Origin: Acidobacteriota bacterium
GTDB lineage: Bacteria > Acidobacteriota > Vicinamibacteria > Vicinamibacterales > CAVVIG01
Assembly: GCA_016195295.1 (NCBI GenBank)
Contig: JACPZV010000431.1
Span: 1-7,020 of the forward strand
DNA: 7,020 nt
Reading direction: 5' to 3'
The translations under genes were made by a program, and so were the position numbers. Positions 1 through 6,100 of this stretch are shown in pieces (the stretch's first letter is position 1; each line of letters begins with the position of its first letter). Under the pieces are notes generated by a model. The model made no database searches, had not been told where the DNA came from, and worked only from the letters and a program-made list of their open reading frames with translations.

Positions 1-2
1 CA

Positions 3-68
3 GAGGTCCTTGGACCGATCGTGCAGCATTTCTTACGTGAGGTGCACGGGATCACAGGCGTGATGTAG
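3..68 (+). CDS. C-terminal end of an unidentified upstream protein (partial)
   Basis: The reading frame starting at base 3 is open from the window edge to a TAG stop at 66-68. It reads EVLGPIVQHFLREVHGITGV plus a final Met. The mix of hydrophobic and charged residues and the preference for G or C at codon third positions (16 of 21 by my count) look like a genuine protein end. The other two plus frames end at 38-40 and 61-63 and give less natural peptides. The TAG stop overlaps the AGGA ribosome-binding stretch (67-70) of the next gene, whose ATG lies 11 bases after the stop, so this is probably the preceding gene of the same operon. I do not recognise the family from about 21 residues. Confidence 0.45.
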   Translation, partial: EVLGPIVQHFLREVHGITGVM

Positions 69-79
69 GATTCCAACCG

Positions 80-2077
80 ATGCGCCGCCTGCTGATCTTC
101 GCGCTGCTCGTCGCGCCCCCGGTCTCCGCGCAGGACTCCGACCTGCAGAGCGCGGCCACGGCGGCCGCGTTGCGGGGTGTGATCGTGCCGCCGCTGTCGC
201 CGCGCAACGCCAACTACACGATCGCCGCGCAACTCGATCCCGCCACACGCACGATCGCCGGCTCGGAAACGATCACCTGGCGCAACATCACGTCGAAACC
301 GGCCGTCGACCTCGAATTCCACCTCTACTGGAACGCGTGGAAGAACCCGCGGTCGACGTTCATGCGCGAGCGCGCCATGGCTCGACAGACCGGCGGCGCA
401 CCGCCCGCCGCCAATGACTGGTCCCACATCGACGTGACGTCAATCGTCGTCTCACGATCCGGATCCGCGCCGGCGACGCTGACCGCATCGAAGCGCTTCA
501 TCGCGCCCGACGATGAGAATCCGGACGACGAGACCGTGATGGCCGTGCCGCTGCCGGAGCCGGTCGCACCGGGCGAAACCGTGACGATTGACGTGAAATG
601 GAGCGCCCACGTCCCGCGGACGTTCGCGCGCACGGGCGCCATCGGCAATTTCTTTTTCATCGCGCAGTGGTTTCCGAAACTCGGGGTGTTGCAGGAGACC
701 GGCTGGAACTGCCACCAGTTTCATGCCGCCACGGAGTTTTTCGCCGACTACGGCGTGTACGACGTCTCGCTGACGCTCCCGAGAACCTTCGTCGCCGGCG
801 CCACCGGCGTGCTTCGAGAAAAGCGCGACAACGCCGACGGCACGACGACGCATCGGTACTACCAGGAAGACGTGCACGACTTCGCGTGGACGACGAGCCC
901 GGACTATCTGGAGCGGTCCGCGCGGTTCGAGCCCGATGCTGCCCTCCGGGGGACAGGGGCCCCCGGATTGAGCGCTGTCGACATGCGGCTCCTGCTGCAA
1001 CCGGAGCACGCGGGTCAGGCCGAGCGGCACTTCGACGCGACGCGGACGACGCTCAGGTACTACGGCGAGTGGTACGGCGCGTATCCGTACGGGCACATCA
1101 CGATCGTCGATCCCGCGTTTCAGAGCAACGCGGGCGGGATGGAGTACCCGACGCTGTTCACCGCGGGCACGCGCTGGATCGCGCCCGCGCACGTCACGAC
1201 GCCCGAAGGCGTCACCGTGCACGAGGCCGGTCACCAGTTCTGGTACGGCATCGTCGGCAACAACGAATTCGAAGACGCGTGGATGGACGAGGGCTTCAAC
1301 ACATTCTCGACCGCCCGCGCCGTCGCGCAGGTGTACGACCCGAACTATCTCGCCGTCCGGTACTTCGGCGGGTTCGTGCCGTGGGTGTTCACAGACGTCG
1401 TGATCAGTCGCGAGACCGATGGCAATCGGCTCTCCGGCTACCGGCGCGACGCGCGCAGCGATGCCCAGGCGACGCAGACGATCCGCTACTTTCCGTCGAC
1501 CGCGAGCAGCATCACGTACAACAAGACGGCGCTGTGGCTGAACACGCTGGAGCGGTGGCTCGGCTGGCCGACGGTTCAGCGGATCATGGCGGCCCATTTC
1601 GACCGGGGGAAGTTCAAGCACCCGACGCCGCAGGATTTTTTCGCGACGGCGTCTGAAGTCGCCGGCCGCGACCTGACCCCGTTCTTCGATCAGGTGTATC
1701 GCAGCTCGAACGTGTTCGACTACGGCGTGCAGGATCTGCAGACCGCGCACGAAGGCGACCGCTACCGGACGACGGTCATCGTGCGGCGGTACGGCGAAGC
1801 GATCTTCCCGGTCGACGTGCTGGTGACGTTCAAGGACGGCGAACGCGTGACCGAACATTGGGACGGGAAGGATCGCTGGAAGCTCTACTCGTACGACGGA
1901 GCGGCGGCGGCGATCTCGGCGCAGGTGGATCCGAATCGCGTGCTGCTGCTCGACGTGGACTACACGAACAATTCGAAGACGCTCGAGCCGAAGGGATCCA
2001 CGGCGGCGACGAAGTGGTCGCTGAAGTGGATGGTCTGGCTGCAGGACTGTCTGCTGTCGTGGGTGGCGCTCGTATGA
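80..2077 (+). CDS. Secreted M1-family zinc metallopeptidase (aminopeptidase N-like)
   Basis: A 665-residue gluzincin peptidase predicted to remove N-terminal residues from peptides outside the cytoplasm. Residues 1-17 form a signal peptide (MRR, hydrophobic core, likely cleavage VSA|QDS). A beta-rich N-terminal domain covers about 40-240. The thermolysin-like catalytic part holds the GGMEYP exopeptidase motif at 352-357 (the family's GxMEN position), zinc-binding HEAGH at 381-385 with general base E382, and the third ligand E404 in MDEGF, with the canonical 18 residues between the second His and this Glu. Y480 (SITYNK) is a plausible transition-state Tyr. A beta-type C-terminal domain covers about 550-635. 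The last about 20 residues form a Trp-rich hydrophobic helix that may touch the membrane. The ATG at 80 is supported by the signal peptide and AGGA at 67-70. The stop overlaps the next start (ATGA). Residues 289-296 are encoded by a palindromic insert, listed separately. Peptidase family: very sure; substrate unknown. Confidence 0.93.
   Translation: MRRLLIFALLVAPPVSAQDSDLQSAATAAALRGVIVPPLSPRNANYTIAAQLDPATRTIAGSETITWRNITSKPAVDLEFHLYWNAWKNPRSTFMRERAMARQTGGAPPAANDWSHIDVTSIVVSRSGSAPATLTASKRFIAPDDENPDDETVMAVPLPEPVAPGETVTIDVKWSAHVPRTFARTGAIGNFFFIAQWFPKLGVLQETGWNCHQFHAATEFFADYGVYDVSLTLPRTFVAGATGVLREKRDNADGTTTHRYYQEDVHDFAWTTSPDYLERSARFEPDAALRGTGAPGLSAVDMRLLLQPEHAGQAERHFDATRTTLRYYGEWYGAYPYGHITIVDPAFQSNAGGMEYPTLFTAGTRWIAPAHVTTPEGVTVHEAGHQFWYGIVGNNEFEDAWMDEGFNTFSTARAVAQVYDPNYLAVRYFGGFVPWVFTDVVISRETDGNRLSGYRRDARSDAQATQTIRYFPSTASSITYNKTALWLNTLERWLGWPTVQRIMAAHFDRGKFKHPTPQDFFATASEVAGRDLTPFFDQVYRSSNVFDYGVQDLQTAHEGDRYRTTVIVRRYGEAIFPVDVLVTFKDGERVTEHWDGKDRWKLYSYDGAAAAISAQVDPNRVLLLDVDYTNNSKTLEPKGSTAATKWSLKWMVWLQDCLLSWVALV
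945..967. repeat. Palindromic REP-like element inside the peptidase gene
   Basis: Arms TCCGGGGG (945-952) and CCCCCGGA (960-967) are perfect 8-bp inverted repeats around the 7-base loop ACAGGGG. The element is in frame and encodes LRGTGAPG (residues 289-296), a Gly-rich stretch just before the structured segment VDMRLLLQPEH. The arms are runs of G and C unlike the mixed codons around them. Short palindromes with a GGGGACAG core recur in some bacterial genomes, from general recollection only. This looks like such an element inserted in a surface loop without breaking the frame. It could instead be chance in a G+C-rich gene. Confidence 0.5.
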
Positions 2078-3075
2078 CCGCGCTGGCCGCGTGGCGAGAT
2101 GGCGCCGGTCGAGTCTACCGCGCGCCAGCGCTTCTCGTCGGCGTCTGGGCGCTGACGCTGCTCGTCTGCCTGCCGCTCACGATCGCCTTGCGCGGCATGC
2201 TCGAACCGCATCTTGGCCGAAGCCTCGCCGCGGATGCCGCCGCGTCCGGCGTCAATTCGGACTGGATGCAGGAGTTCAGCGACCAAGCGACCGGGCTCGG
2301 CGTCACGTTCAAGCCGAGCGTGATTGGCTTCGGCGCCGTGCTCGACAACTTGAGCGCGTTTCTCGACAACACGACGCGGCCGGCGGTCATCGTCGGCGCC
2401 GCCTCCGCGTACGTCGTGCTGTGGATCTTCGTGGCCGGAGGCCTGATCGATCGCTACGCGCGCGATCGTGCCACCCGGTCGCACGGCTTCTTCGCCGCCA
2501 GTGGCGTGTTCTTCTTCCGCTTCCTCCAGCTCGCCGTCGTGCAGTGGATCGTGTACGCGTTGCTGTTCGGCGTCCTGCACCCGTGGCTGTTCGATCGGGT
2601 GTATCCGCGCGTCATCCATGAAGTCTCCGTGGAACGGACCGCCTTCGTCGCCCGCGCGCTGTTGTACGTCGCGTTTGGCGCGCTCGTGGCCGGCGGCACG
2701 GTCGTGTTCGACTACGCGAAGGTCCGGGCGGTGGTGGAAGATCGCCGCAGCATGCTGAGCGCGATCGCGGGCGCGCTGCGCTTCATCGCGCGCAACCTCG
2801 CTGCGGCCGTGTTGTTGTTCCTCACGAACTTCGCGGCCTTTCTCGTCGTCGTGGGGCTGTATGCCGCCGTCGCCCCGGGCGCGGGCGGCGCGGGCCTGTC
2901 GATGTGGATGGCGTTTGCGATCGGTCAGCTGTACGTGATCGCGCGGCTCTGGGTGAAGCTCACGTGCTGGGCCTCGCAGACCGCGCTGTTCCAGTCACGT
3001 CTCGCGCACGCGGGCTACGTCGCGCGAAGGCAACCCGTCTGGCCCGACTCCCCCGCCGCCGAGGCGATTCTCTGA
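2074..3075 (+). CDS. Polytopic inner-membrane protein of unknown function
   Basis: A 333-residue membrane protein I cannot assign to a named family. The start ATG at 2074 overlaps the peptidase stop (ATGA), pointing to translational coupling. A longer in-frame start at 1858 would lie inside the peptidase gene and give an unnatural Gly/Arg-rich leader, so it is rejected. About six hydrophobic segments are visible, near residues 19-39, 104-124, 143-171, 192-212, 240-265 and 276-296. The first is separated from the second by a roughly 60-residue hydrophilic stretch (42-100), probably a periplasmic loop. A basic turn (DRYARDRATRSH, 126-137) is likely cytoplasmic. The tail (about 300-333) is soluble and Arg/Pro-rich. 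No catalytic motif is evident. Coupling to a secreted M1 peptidase suggests a shared envelope role such as membrane partner or transport, which is inference. Confidence 0.85.
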   Translation: MTALAAWRDGAGRVYRAPALLVGVWALTLLVCLPLTIALRGMLEPHLGRSLAADAAASGVNSDWMQEFSDQATGLGVTFKPSVIGFGAVLDNLSAFLDNTTRPAVIVGAASAYVVLWIFVAGGLIDRYARDRATRSHGFFAASGVFFFRFLQLAVVQWIVYALLFGVLHPWLFDRVYPRVIHEVSVERTAFVARALLYVAFGALVAGGTVVFDYAKVRAVVEDRRSMLSAIAGALRFIARNLAAAVLLFLTNFAAFLVVVGLYAAVAPGAGGAGLSMWMAFAIGQLYVIARLWVKLTCWASQTALFQSRLAHAGYVARRQPVWPDSPAAEAIL

Positions 3076-3081
3076 GGATCT

Positions 3082-3107
3082 GTAGGCCGGGTCCTTTCGG
3101 ACCCGGC
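3082..3107 (+). repeat. GTAG-headed REP element, copy 1
   Basis: GTAG at 3082-3085 leads into stem GCCGGGTCC (3086-3094), loop TTTC (3095-3098) and complementary arm GGACCCGGC (3099-3107). The 9-bp stem is perfect. It begins 6 bases after the stop of the upstream gene and is identical over all 26 bases to copy 3. A GTAG tetranucleotide 5' of an imperfect or perfect palindrome is the recognised signature of REPs handled by RAYT transposases of the IS200/IS605-related HUH group. Confidence 0.75.
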
Positions 3108-3125
3108 ATCGAGAGGCGTCGCGCA

Positions 3126-3151
3126 GGCGGGTCCGAAAGGACCCGCCCTAC
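3126..3151 (-). repeat. GTAG-headed REP element, copy 2, inverted
   Basis: Read on the minus strand this copy starts GTAG (3151-3148), followed by stem GGCGGGTCC, loop TTTC and arm GGACCCGCC. It differs from copies 1 and 3 at only two of 26 positions, 6 (C to G) and 25 (G to C). These two positions pair with each other in the stem, so pairing is kept. Its opposite orientation to both neighbours makes the cluster BIME-like. Confidence 0.75.
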
Positions 3152-3168
3152 GTACTTGTAATGATTCC

Positions 3169-3194
3169 GTAGGCCGGGTCCTTTCGGACCCGGC
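3169..3194 (+). repeat. GTAG-headed REP element, copy 3
   Basis: GTAG at 3169-3172, stem GCCGGGTCC (3173-3181), loop TTTC (3182-3185) and arm GGACCCGGC (3186-3194). It is identical to copy 1. It ends 16 bases beyond the stop codon of the minus-strand response regulator, so it would lie in that gene's 3' untranslated region. Confidence 0.75.
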
Positions 3195-3210
3195 GGAACG
3201 TCGGAAGGTT

Positions 3211-3978
3211 TCAGACGTCCGCGAACTTGTACCCCACGCCCCAAACGGTGAGGAGGAAGCGCGGACGCGCGGGATCGTTTTCGACGCGCCGGCGCAAGCG
3301 CTTGACCAGCGTGTCGACGCTCCGCACGGTCACGAACGTGTCGCCGCGCCAGATCCGCGAGAGCAGCGCTTCGCGGCTGAACACGATCCCCGCGTGCGAG
3401 GCGAGCAGGTACAACAAGCGGAATTCCTGATCGGTCAAATCGACGTCGCGCCCCTCGATCCGGACGCGGCGTCGCGCCGGATCGATCTCCACGCCGTGGA
3501 CGCGGATCGGCGGACCGACTTCGTCGCCGTTCGCGCCGTTCACGGGACGCGCGGCCGTCGCGGCGACACGCGGCCGCCGGAGCAGGGCGCGCGCCCGCGC
3601 GACGAGCTCGCGCACGCCGAACGGCTTCGTCAGATAGTCGTCGGCGCCGCTTTCCAGGCCCAGCACCTTGTCCGACTCCTCCCGGCGGGCGGTCAGCATC
3701 AGAATCGGCACGTCGTGGTTCGTGCGTCCGCCGCGCACGGCGCGGCACAACGAGAGGCCGTCGAGACTGGGGATCATCACGTCGAGCACGAGCAGGTCGA
3801 ACCGCTCGGACTCGGTCCGCTTCAGCGCGTCCTGACCGTCGCCGACCCCGTCGCACGCGTAGCCTTCGAGGCCAAGATGGAGGCACACCAACTCGCGGAT
3901 GTGCGGTTCGTCCTCGACGACGAGCACCCGAGGCGTCACTTTCTTTTCACCGATGGTCCATTCTTGAGACACGTTCAT
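3211..3978 (-). CDS. OmpR/PhoB-family two-component response regulator
   Basis: A 255-residue DNA-binding response regulator that should be activated by phosphotransfer from a sensor kinase. The receiver domain (about 17-132) has the acidic pair E22/D23, phospho-acceptor D66 (LLVLDVMIP), switch T96 (LMLTAR) and conserved K118 (LTKPF). After an Ala/Arg/Pro linker (about 134-155), a winged-helix DNA-binding domain follows (about 158-253), with LTDQEFRLLYLLASHAG, the recognition region VRSVDTLVKRLRRRVE and the closing VWGVGYKF. The ATG at 3978 is the likely start. A GTG at 3939 (V14, giving 242 residues) is a good alternative because the receiver begins right after it. Upstream in-frame ATGs at 4065 and 4005 fall inside the divergent gene and add an unconserved leader. 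None of the starts has a strong Shine-Dalgarno. No histidine kinase adjoins it, so it is an orphan locally. Confidence 0.9.
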   Translation of the reverse strand: MNVSQEWTIGEKKVTPRVLVVEDEPHIRELVCLHLGLEGYACDGVGDGQDALKRTESERFDLLVLDVMIPSLDGLSLCRAVRGGRTNHDVPILMLTARREESDKVLGLESGADDYLTKPFGVRELVARARALLRRPRVAATAARPVNGANGDEVGPPIRVHGVEIDPARRRVRIEGRDVDLTDQEFRLLYLLASHAGIVFSREALLSRIWRGDTFVTVRSVDTLVKRLRRRVENDPARPRFLLTVWGVGYKFADV

Positions 3979-3992
3979 CACGTCAAACTGAC

Positions 3993-3998
3993 AGGAGG
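3993..3998 (+). promoter_or_regulatory. Strong Shine-Dalgarno (AGGAGG) for the small exported protein
   Basis: AGGAGG lies five bases before the ATG at 4004. It is the best ribosome-binding site in the window and supports real translation of the short plus-strand gene. It fixes that gene's start against later out-of-phase ATGs. It also sits between the divergent starts of the two genes. Confidence 0.8.
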
Positions 3999-4003
3999 CA
4001 GGC

Positions 4004-4213
4004 ATGAAAGTTACTTTTAGACGACGCACGCTGTGCGTCGGCTCGGGTGTGTGTGCGCTTGTCATCGCTTACGGGGCCACAAGCGCCTTCGCCCTTCCTC
4101 AGAATACGAATCAGGACCCCCGTCCGTTTCGGGGGCGAGGCGGGATGCCGGGCGGCGGGCCGGGAATGCCCGGGCCGGGGCTGCTGCCGAGGGCTGGACG
4201 CCGGAGGTCATGA
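4004..4213 (+). CDS. Small exported Gly/Pro-rich protein, possibly a truncated Spy/CpxP-like gene
   Basis: 69 residues behind a perfect AGGAGG. Residues 1-30 form a signal peptide: a basic n-region with R6-R7-R8, a hydrophobic core to about 26, and likely cleavage SAFA|LPQ. RRRTL faintly resembles a Tat motif, but Sec export is the simpler reading. The mature part is only about 39 residues, a Gly/Pro/Met/Arg-rich stretch (GRGGMPGGGPGMPGPG) ending LLPRAGRRRS. In Spy/CpxP-like periplasmic proteins a signal peptide and similar Gly/Pro/Arg-rich leader normally precede a helical body with LTxxQ motifs. That body is absent here, and the frame ends six bases into the convergent transketolase end (stops at 4211-4213 and 4208-4210). 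Such proteins are often next to two-component systems, which fits the divergent regulator. It may be a remnant after deletion or a complete small secreted peptide; I cannot decide. Confidence 0.6.
   Translation: MKVTFRRRTLCVGSGVCALVIAYGATSAFALPQNTNQDPRPFRGRGGMPGGGPGMPGPGLLPRAGRRRS
4022..4040. repeat. Perfect hairpin in the 5' coding region of the small exported gene
   Basis: CGACGCAC (4022-4029) and GTGCGTCG (4033-4040) are exact inverted repeats around a 3-base loop GCT. They lie about 19 bases after the start codon. In mRNA this would be a stable hairpin near the start. In DNA it could be a dyad bound by a regulator near the divergent promoters. It could also come by chance from Arg- and Cys-type codons in the signal peptide. 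Confidence 0.4.
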
Positions 4214-6085
4214 GATCGCCGCGCGCACCGCGCTGACGATGTGCGCGGCGGAAATCCCGAATCGATCCAGGAGTTCGTCGGGCTTGCCGCTGCGCGGAAT
4301 CTCGCGCACCGCGAGCCGGTGGACGGTGAAGCCGGCGTCGGCGACCGCCTCCGCCACGGCATCGCCGATGCCCCCGGCCGCGTAGTGATCCTCGACGGTG
4401 ATCAGACGGCCCTTCGTCGCGCGGGCCGCAGAGACGAGCGCGGCCCGATCGACGGGCGCCACGGAGTAGAGATCGATCACGCGAATCGACGTGCCGGACG
4501 CCTTCAGCTGCTCGTACGCCTTCAGCGCCTCGAACACGGTCACACCGGCGCCAATCACTGTCGCCACGTCCTGCGCGCTCTCGCGCAGCACCTTCAACCC
4601 GCCAATCGTGAATGGCTCCTCGTTCGAGTAGATGACGGGCGTTTTCGGCCGGCTCAGGCGAATGTACGCCGGGCCCGGATGATACGCGGCCAGGGCGACG
4701 AGGCGCTCGGCGCTCACCGCGTCGCACGGATAGAGCACCGTGTAGTTCGGCTCGGCGCGGCACATGGCGAGATCTTCGAGCGCCATCTGCGACGGCCCGT
4801 CTTCGCCGATCGAGACGCCGGCGTGCGATCCGGCCAGCTTGATGCTGACGTGGCTGATCGCCGCCATGCGGATGAAGTCCGAGGCGCGCGCGAGGAAGCA
4901 CGCGAACGTCGACGGGAACGGAATCGCGCCGCGCGCCGCCAGTCCCATCGCGGCGCCAATCATCGCCTGCTCGGCGATGAAATTCTGATAGAAGCGATCG
5001 GGCAGCGCCTTCTCGAATTTCTCGCTGAAGGTGGAGTTCTTGACGTCGGCGTCGAGCGCGACCACGCGGGGATCGGCGTCGCCGAGCTTGACGATCGCCA
5101 CGCCGTACGCCTCGCGCGTGGCGATTTGATCGCCCTTCGCGTACGCCGGAGGCGTGACGGGTTTCGGCGCGACAGCGGCGCGCGGGGCCGGCGCGGGTTT
5201 GGCGATCTGCGTCGCGAGATTGGCGGCGGGGCCGGTCGCAGGGACCGGCACGAACTGCTTCTCGAGCTCCGCCAGCGCGCGATCGAGTTCCTCGCCCTTC
5301 TTGAATGCTTTGCCGTGCCAACCTTGCTTGCCCTCGACAAACGACACGCCCTTCCCTTTTAACGTGCGTGCCAGGATCATCGTCGGCTGCCCCTTCGTGC
5401 GCCGGGCTTCGTCGAACGCATCGAGAATCGCCGACAGATCGTGGCCGTCGATGACGATGGCGTGCCAGCCGAACGCGCGCCAGCGGCGCGCGAACTGCTC
5501 CATGTCGTGCTGCCACATCGTGGCGCGGCTCTGCCCGAGCGCGTTCACGTCGGTGATGCCGCACAAATTGTCGAGCCGCTCCATCGTCGCGACGTCAGCG
5601 GCTTCCCAGACGGACCCCTCGGCCGATTCGCCGTCGCCGAGCAGCACGTAGGTGCGATACGACGACCCGATGCGGCGCGCGTTCAGCGCGCTGCCGATGG
5701 CCGCGCAGATGCCCTGACCGAGCGATCCGGTCGCGACGTCGACGAACGGCAATCGGGGCGTGGGGTGCCCTTCGAGATCGGAGGAGATGTCCCGCAGCTT
5801 GAGCAGCTCCGCGCGATCGAACGCGCCCGCTTCCGCCCACGCCGCATAGAGAATCGGCGCCGCGTGCCCTTTCGAGAGGACGAAGCGATCGCTGTCGGGA
5901 TTCCGCGGGTCTTTCGGATCGAACCGCATCTCGGCGAAAAACAGCGCGGCGGTAATGTCGGCCATCGAACAGCAGCTCGTCGGATGACCGGTCCCCGTTT
6001 GCGAGGTCGCTCGCAGCGAGTCAATGCGCAGCCGCGTGGCGACGTTTTTCAGTGCAGGAATCAGCGAAGCGCGATCGATGGACAT
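4208..6085 (-). CDS. tkt: Transketolase, short animal-like type
   Basis: A complete 625-residue thiamine-diphosphate enzyme that transfers two-carbon ketol units between sugar phosphates in the non-oxidative pentose phosphate pathway, in the cytoplasm. The N-terminal ThDP-binding domain has GTGHPTSCCS (31-40, with H34), SKGHAAP (71-77), the GDGESAEGSVWEA core (150-162) ending in N181, and WHGK (256-259). An Ala/Pro-rich linker (about 280-315) leads to the pyrimidine domain: KNSTFSEKF (349-357), catalytic Glu E372 in AEQ, and HAGVSIGEDGPSQMALEDLA (421-440). The C-terminal domain (about 505-625) ends with TVEDHYAAGGIGDAV and IPRSGKPDELLDRFGI. Length and motifs resemble the vertebrate-type enzyme (about 620 residues) more than the about 660-residue E. 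coli type. The start matches the family's N-terminus, though no clear Shine-Dalgarno precedes it. The stop overlaps the convergent small gene by 6 bp. Confidence 0.95.
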   Translation of the reverse strand: MSIDRASLIPALKNVATRLRIDSLRATSQTGTGHPTSCCSMADITAALFFAEMRFDPKDPRNPDSDRFVLSKGHAAPILYAAWAEAGAFDRAELLKLRDISSDLEGHPTPRLPFVDVATGSLGQGICAAIGSALNARRIGSSYRTYVLLGDGESAEGSVWEAADVATMERLDNLCGITDVNALGQSRATMWQHDMEQFARRWRAFGWHAIVIDGHDLSAILDAFDEARRTKGQPTMILARTLKGKGVSFVEGKQGWHGKAFKKGEELDRALAELEKQFVPVPATGPAANLATQIAKPAPAPRAAVAPKPVTPPAYAKGDQIATREAYGVAIVKLGDADPRVVALDADVKNSTFSEKFEKALPDRFYQNFIAEQAMIGAAMGLAARGAIPFPSTFACFLARASDFIRMAAISHVSIKLAGSHAGVSIGEDGPSQMALEDLAMCRAEPNYTVLYPCDAVSAERLVALAAYHPGPAYIRLSRPKTPVIYSNEEPFTIGGLKVLRESAQDVATVIGAGVTVFEALKAYEQLKASGTSIRVIDLYSVAPVDRAALVSAARATKGRLITVEDHYAAGGIGDAVAEAVADAGFTVHRLAVREIPRSGKPDELLDRFGISAAHIVSAVRAAIS

Positions 6086-6100
6086 AGGATGATCTACACG

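Larger units (their letters stand above)
3076..3210. other. Convergent intergenic region carrying a BIME-like REP triplet
   Basis: This 135-bp gap separates the stops of the plus-strand membrane protein and the minus-strand response regulator. Three 26-bp elements occupy 78 of its bases, with spacers of 18 bp (3108-3125) and 17 bp (3152-3168). Copies 1 and 2 lie tail-to-tail, and copies 2 and 3 lie with their GTAG ends facing each other. Copies 2 and 3 plus one flanking base could also pair with each other into a long hairpin, 25 of 27 positions matching. The region probably serves as a shared 3' end for both transcripts. There is no T-tract typical of an intrinsic terminator. Confidence 0.7.

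Noticed and set aside
5..16. A GGTCC..GGACC mini-palindrome at the window start
   Set aside because: A 5-bp stem with a 2-base loop is too small, and it lies within the likely coding end of the upstream gene.
452..1858. A 468-codon open frame on the minus strand opposite the M1 peptidase
   Set aside because: It is rich in Arg, His and Val with no domain-like pattern and lies wholly opposite a gene with clear catalytic motifs. It is a typical shadow frame in high-G+C DNA.
1858..2073. An N-terminal extension of the membrane protein to the ATG at 1858
   Set aside because: The 72 extra residues are encoded out of phase within the peptidase gene and are Gly/Arg-rich. The ATGA overlap at 2074 is the natural start.
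3082..3194. REP hairpins as intrinsic terminators or as a CRISPR fragment
   Set aside because: No T-tract follows the hairpins in either direction, and the copies alternate in orientation with only two short spacers, unlike a CRISPR array.
2960..3886. A 308-codon minus-strand frame spanning the REP region and the response regulator
   Set aside because: It is Arg-rich, runs through the REP hairpins and conflicts with the well-supported regulator frame.
3971..3985. Two ACGT-containing direct repeats (ACGTTCATC, ACGTCAAAC) as PhoB/OmpR-type binding sites
   Set aside because: The repeat spacing is 9 bp, not the 10-11 bp usual for this family, and only four or five bases match.
3957..3986. A possible sigma-70 promoter on the minus strand with TTGACG at 3986-3981
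   Set aside because: No acceptable -10 box is present at 16-18 bp spacing; the best hexamers are AGAATG, GAATGG and AATGGA.
5231..5249. A 7-bp inverted repeat GCCGGTC/GACCGGC in the transketolase linker
   Set aside because: It is short and G+C-rich in an Ala/Pro/Gly codon context. Chance is a sufficient explanation without other copies.
4062..5564. A 500-codon minus-strand frame overlapping transketolase in another phase
   Set aside because: The translation is extremely Arg-rich and low in hydrophobic residues, while the overlapping transketolase frame is unmistakable.
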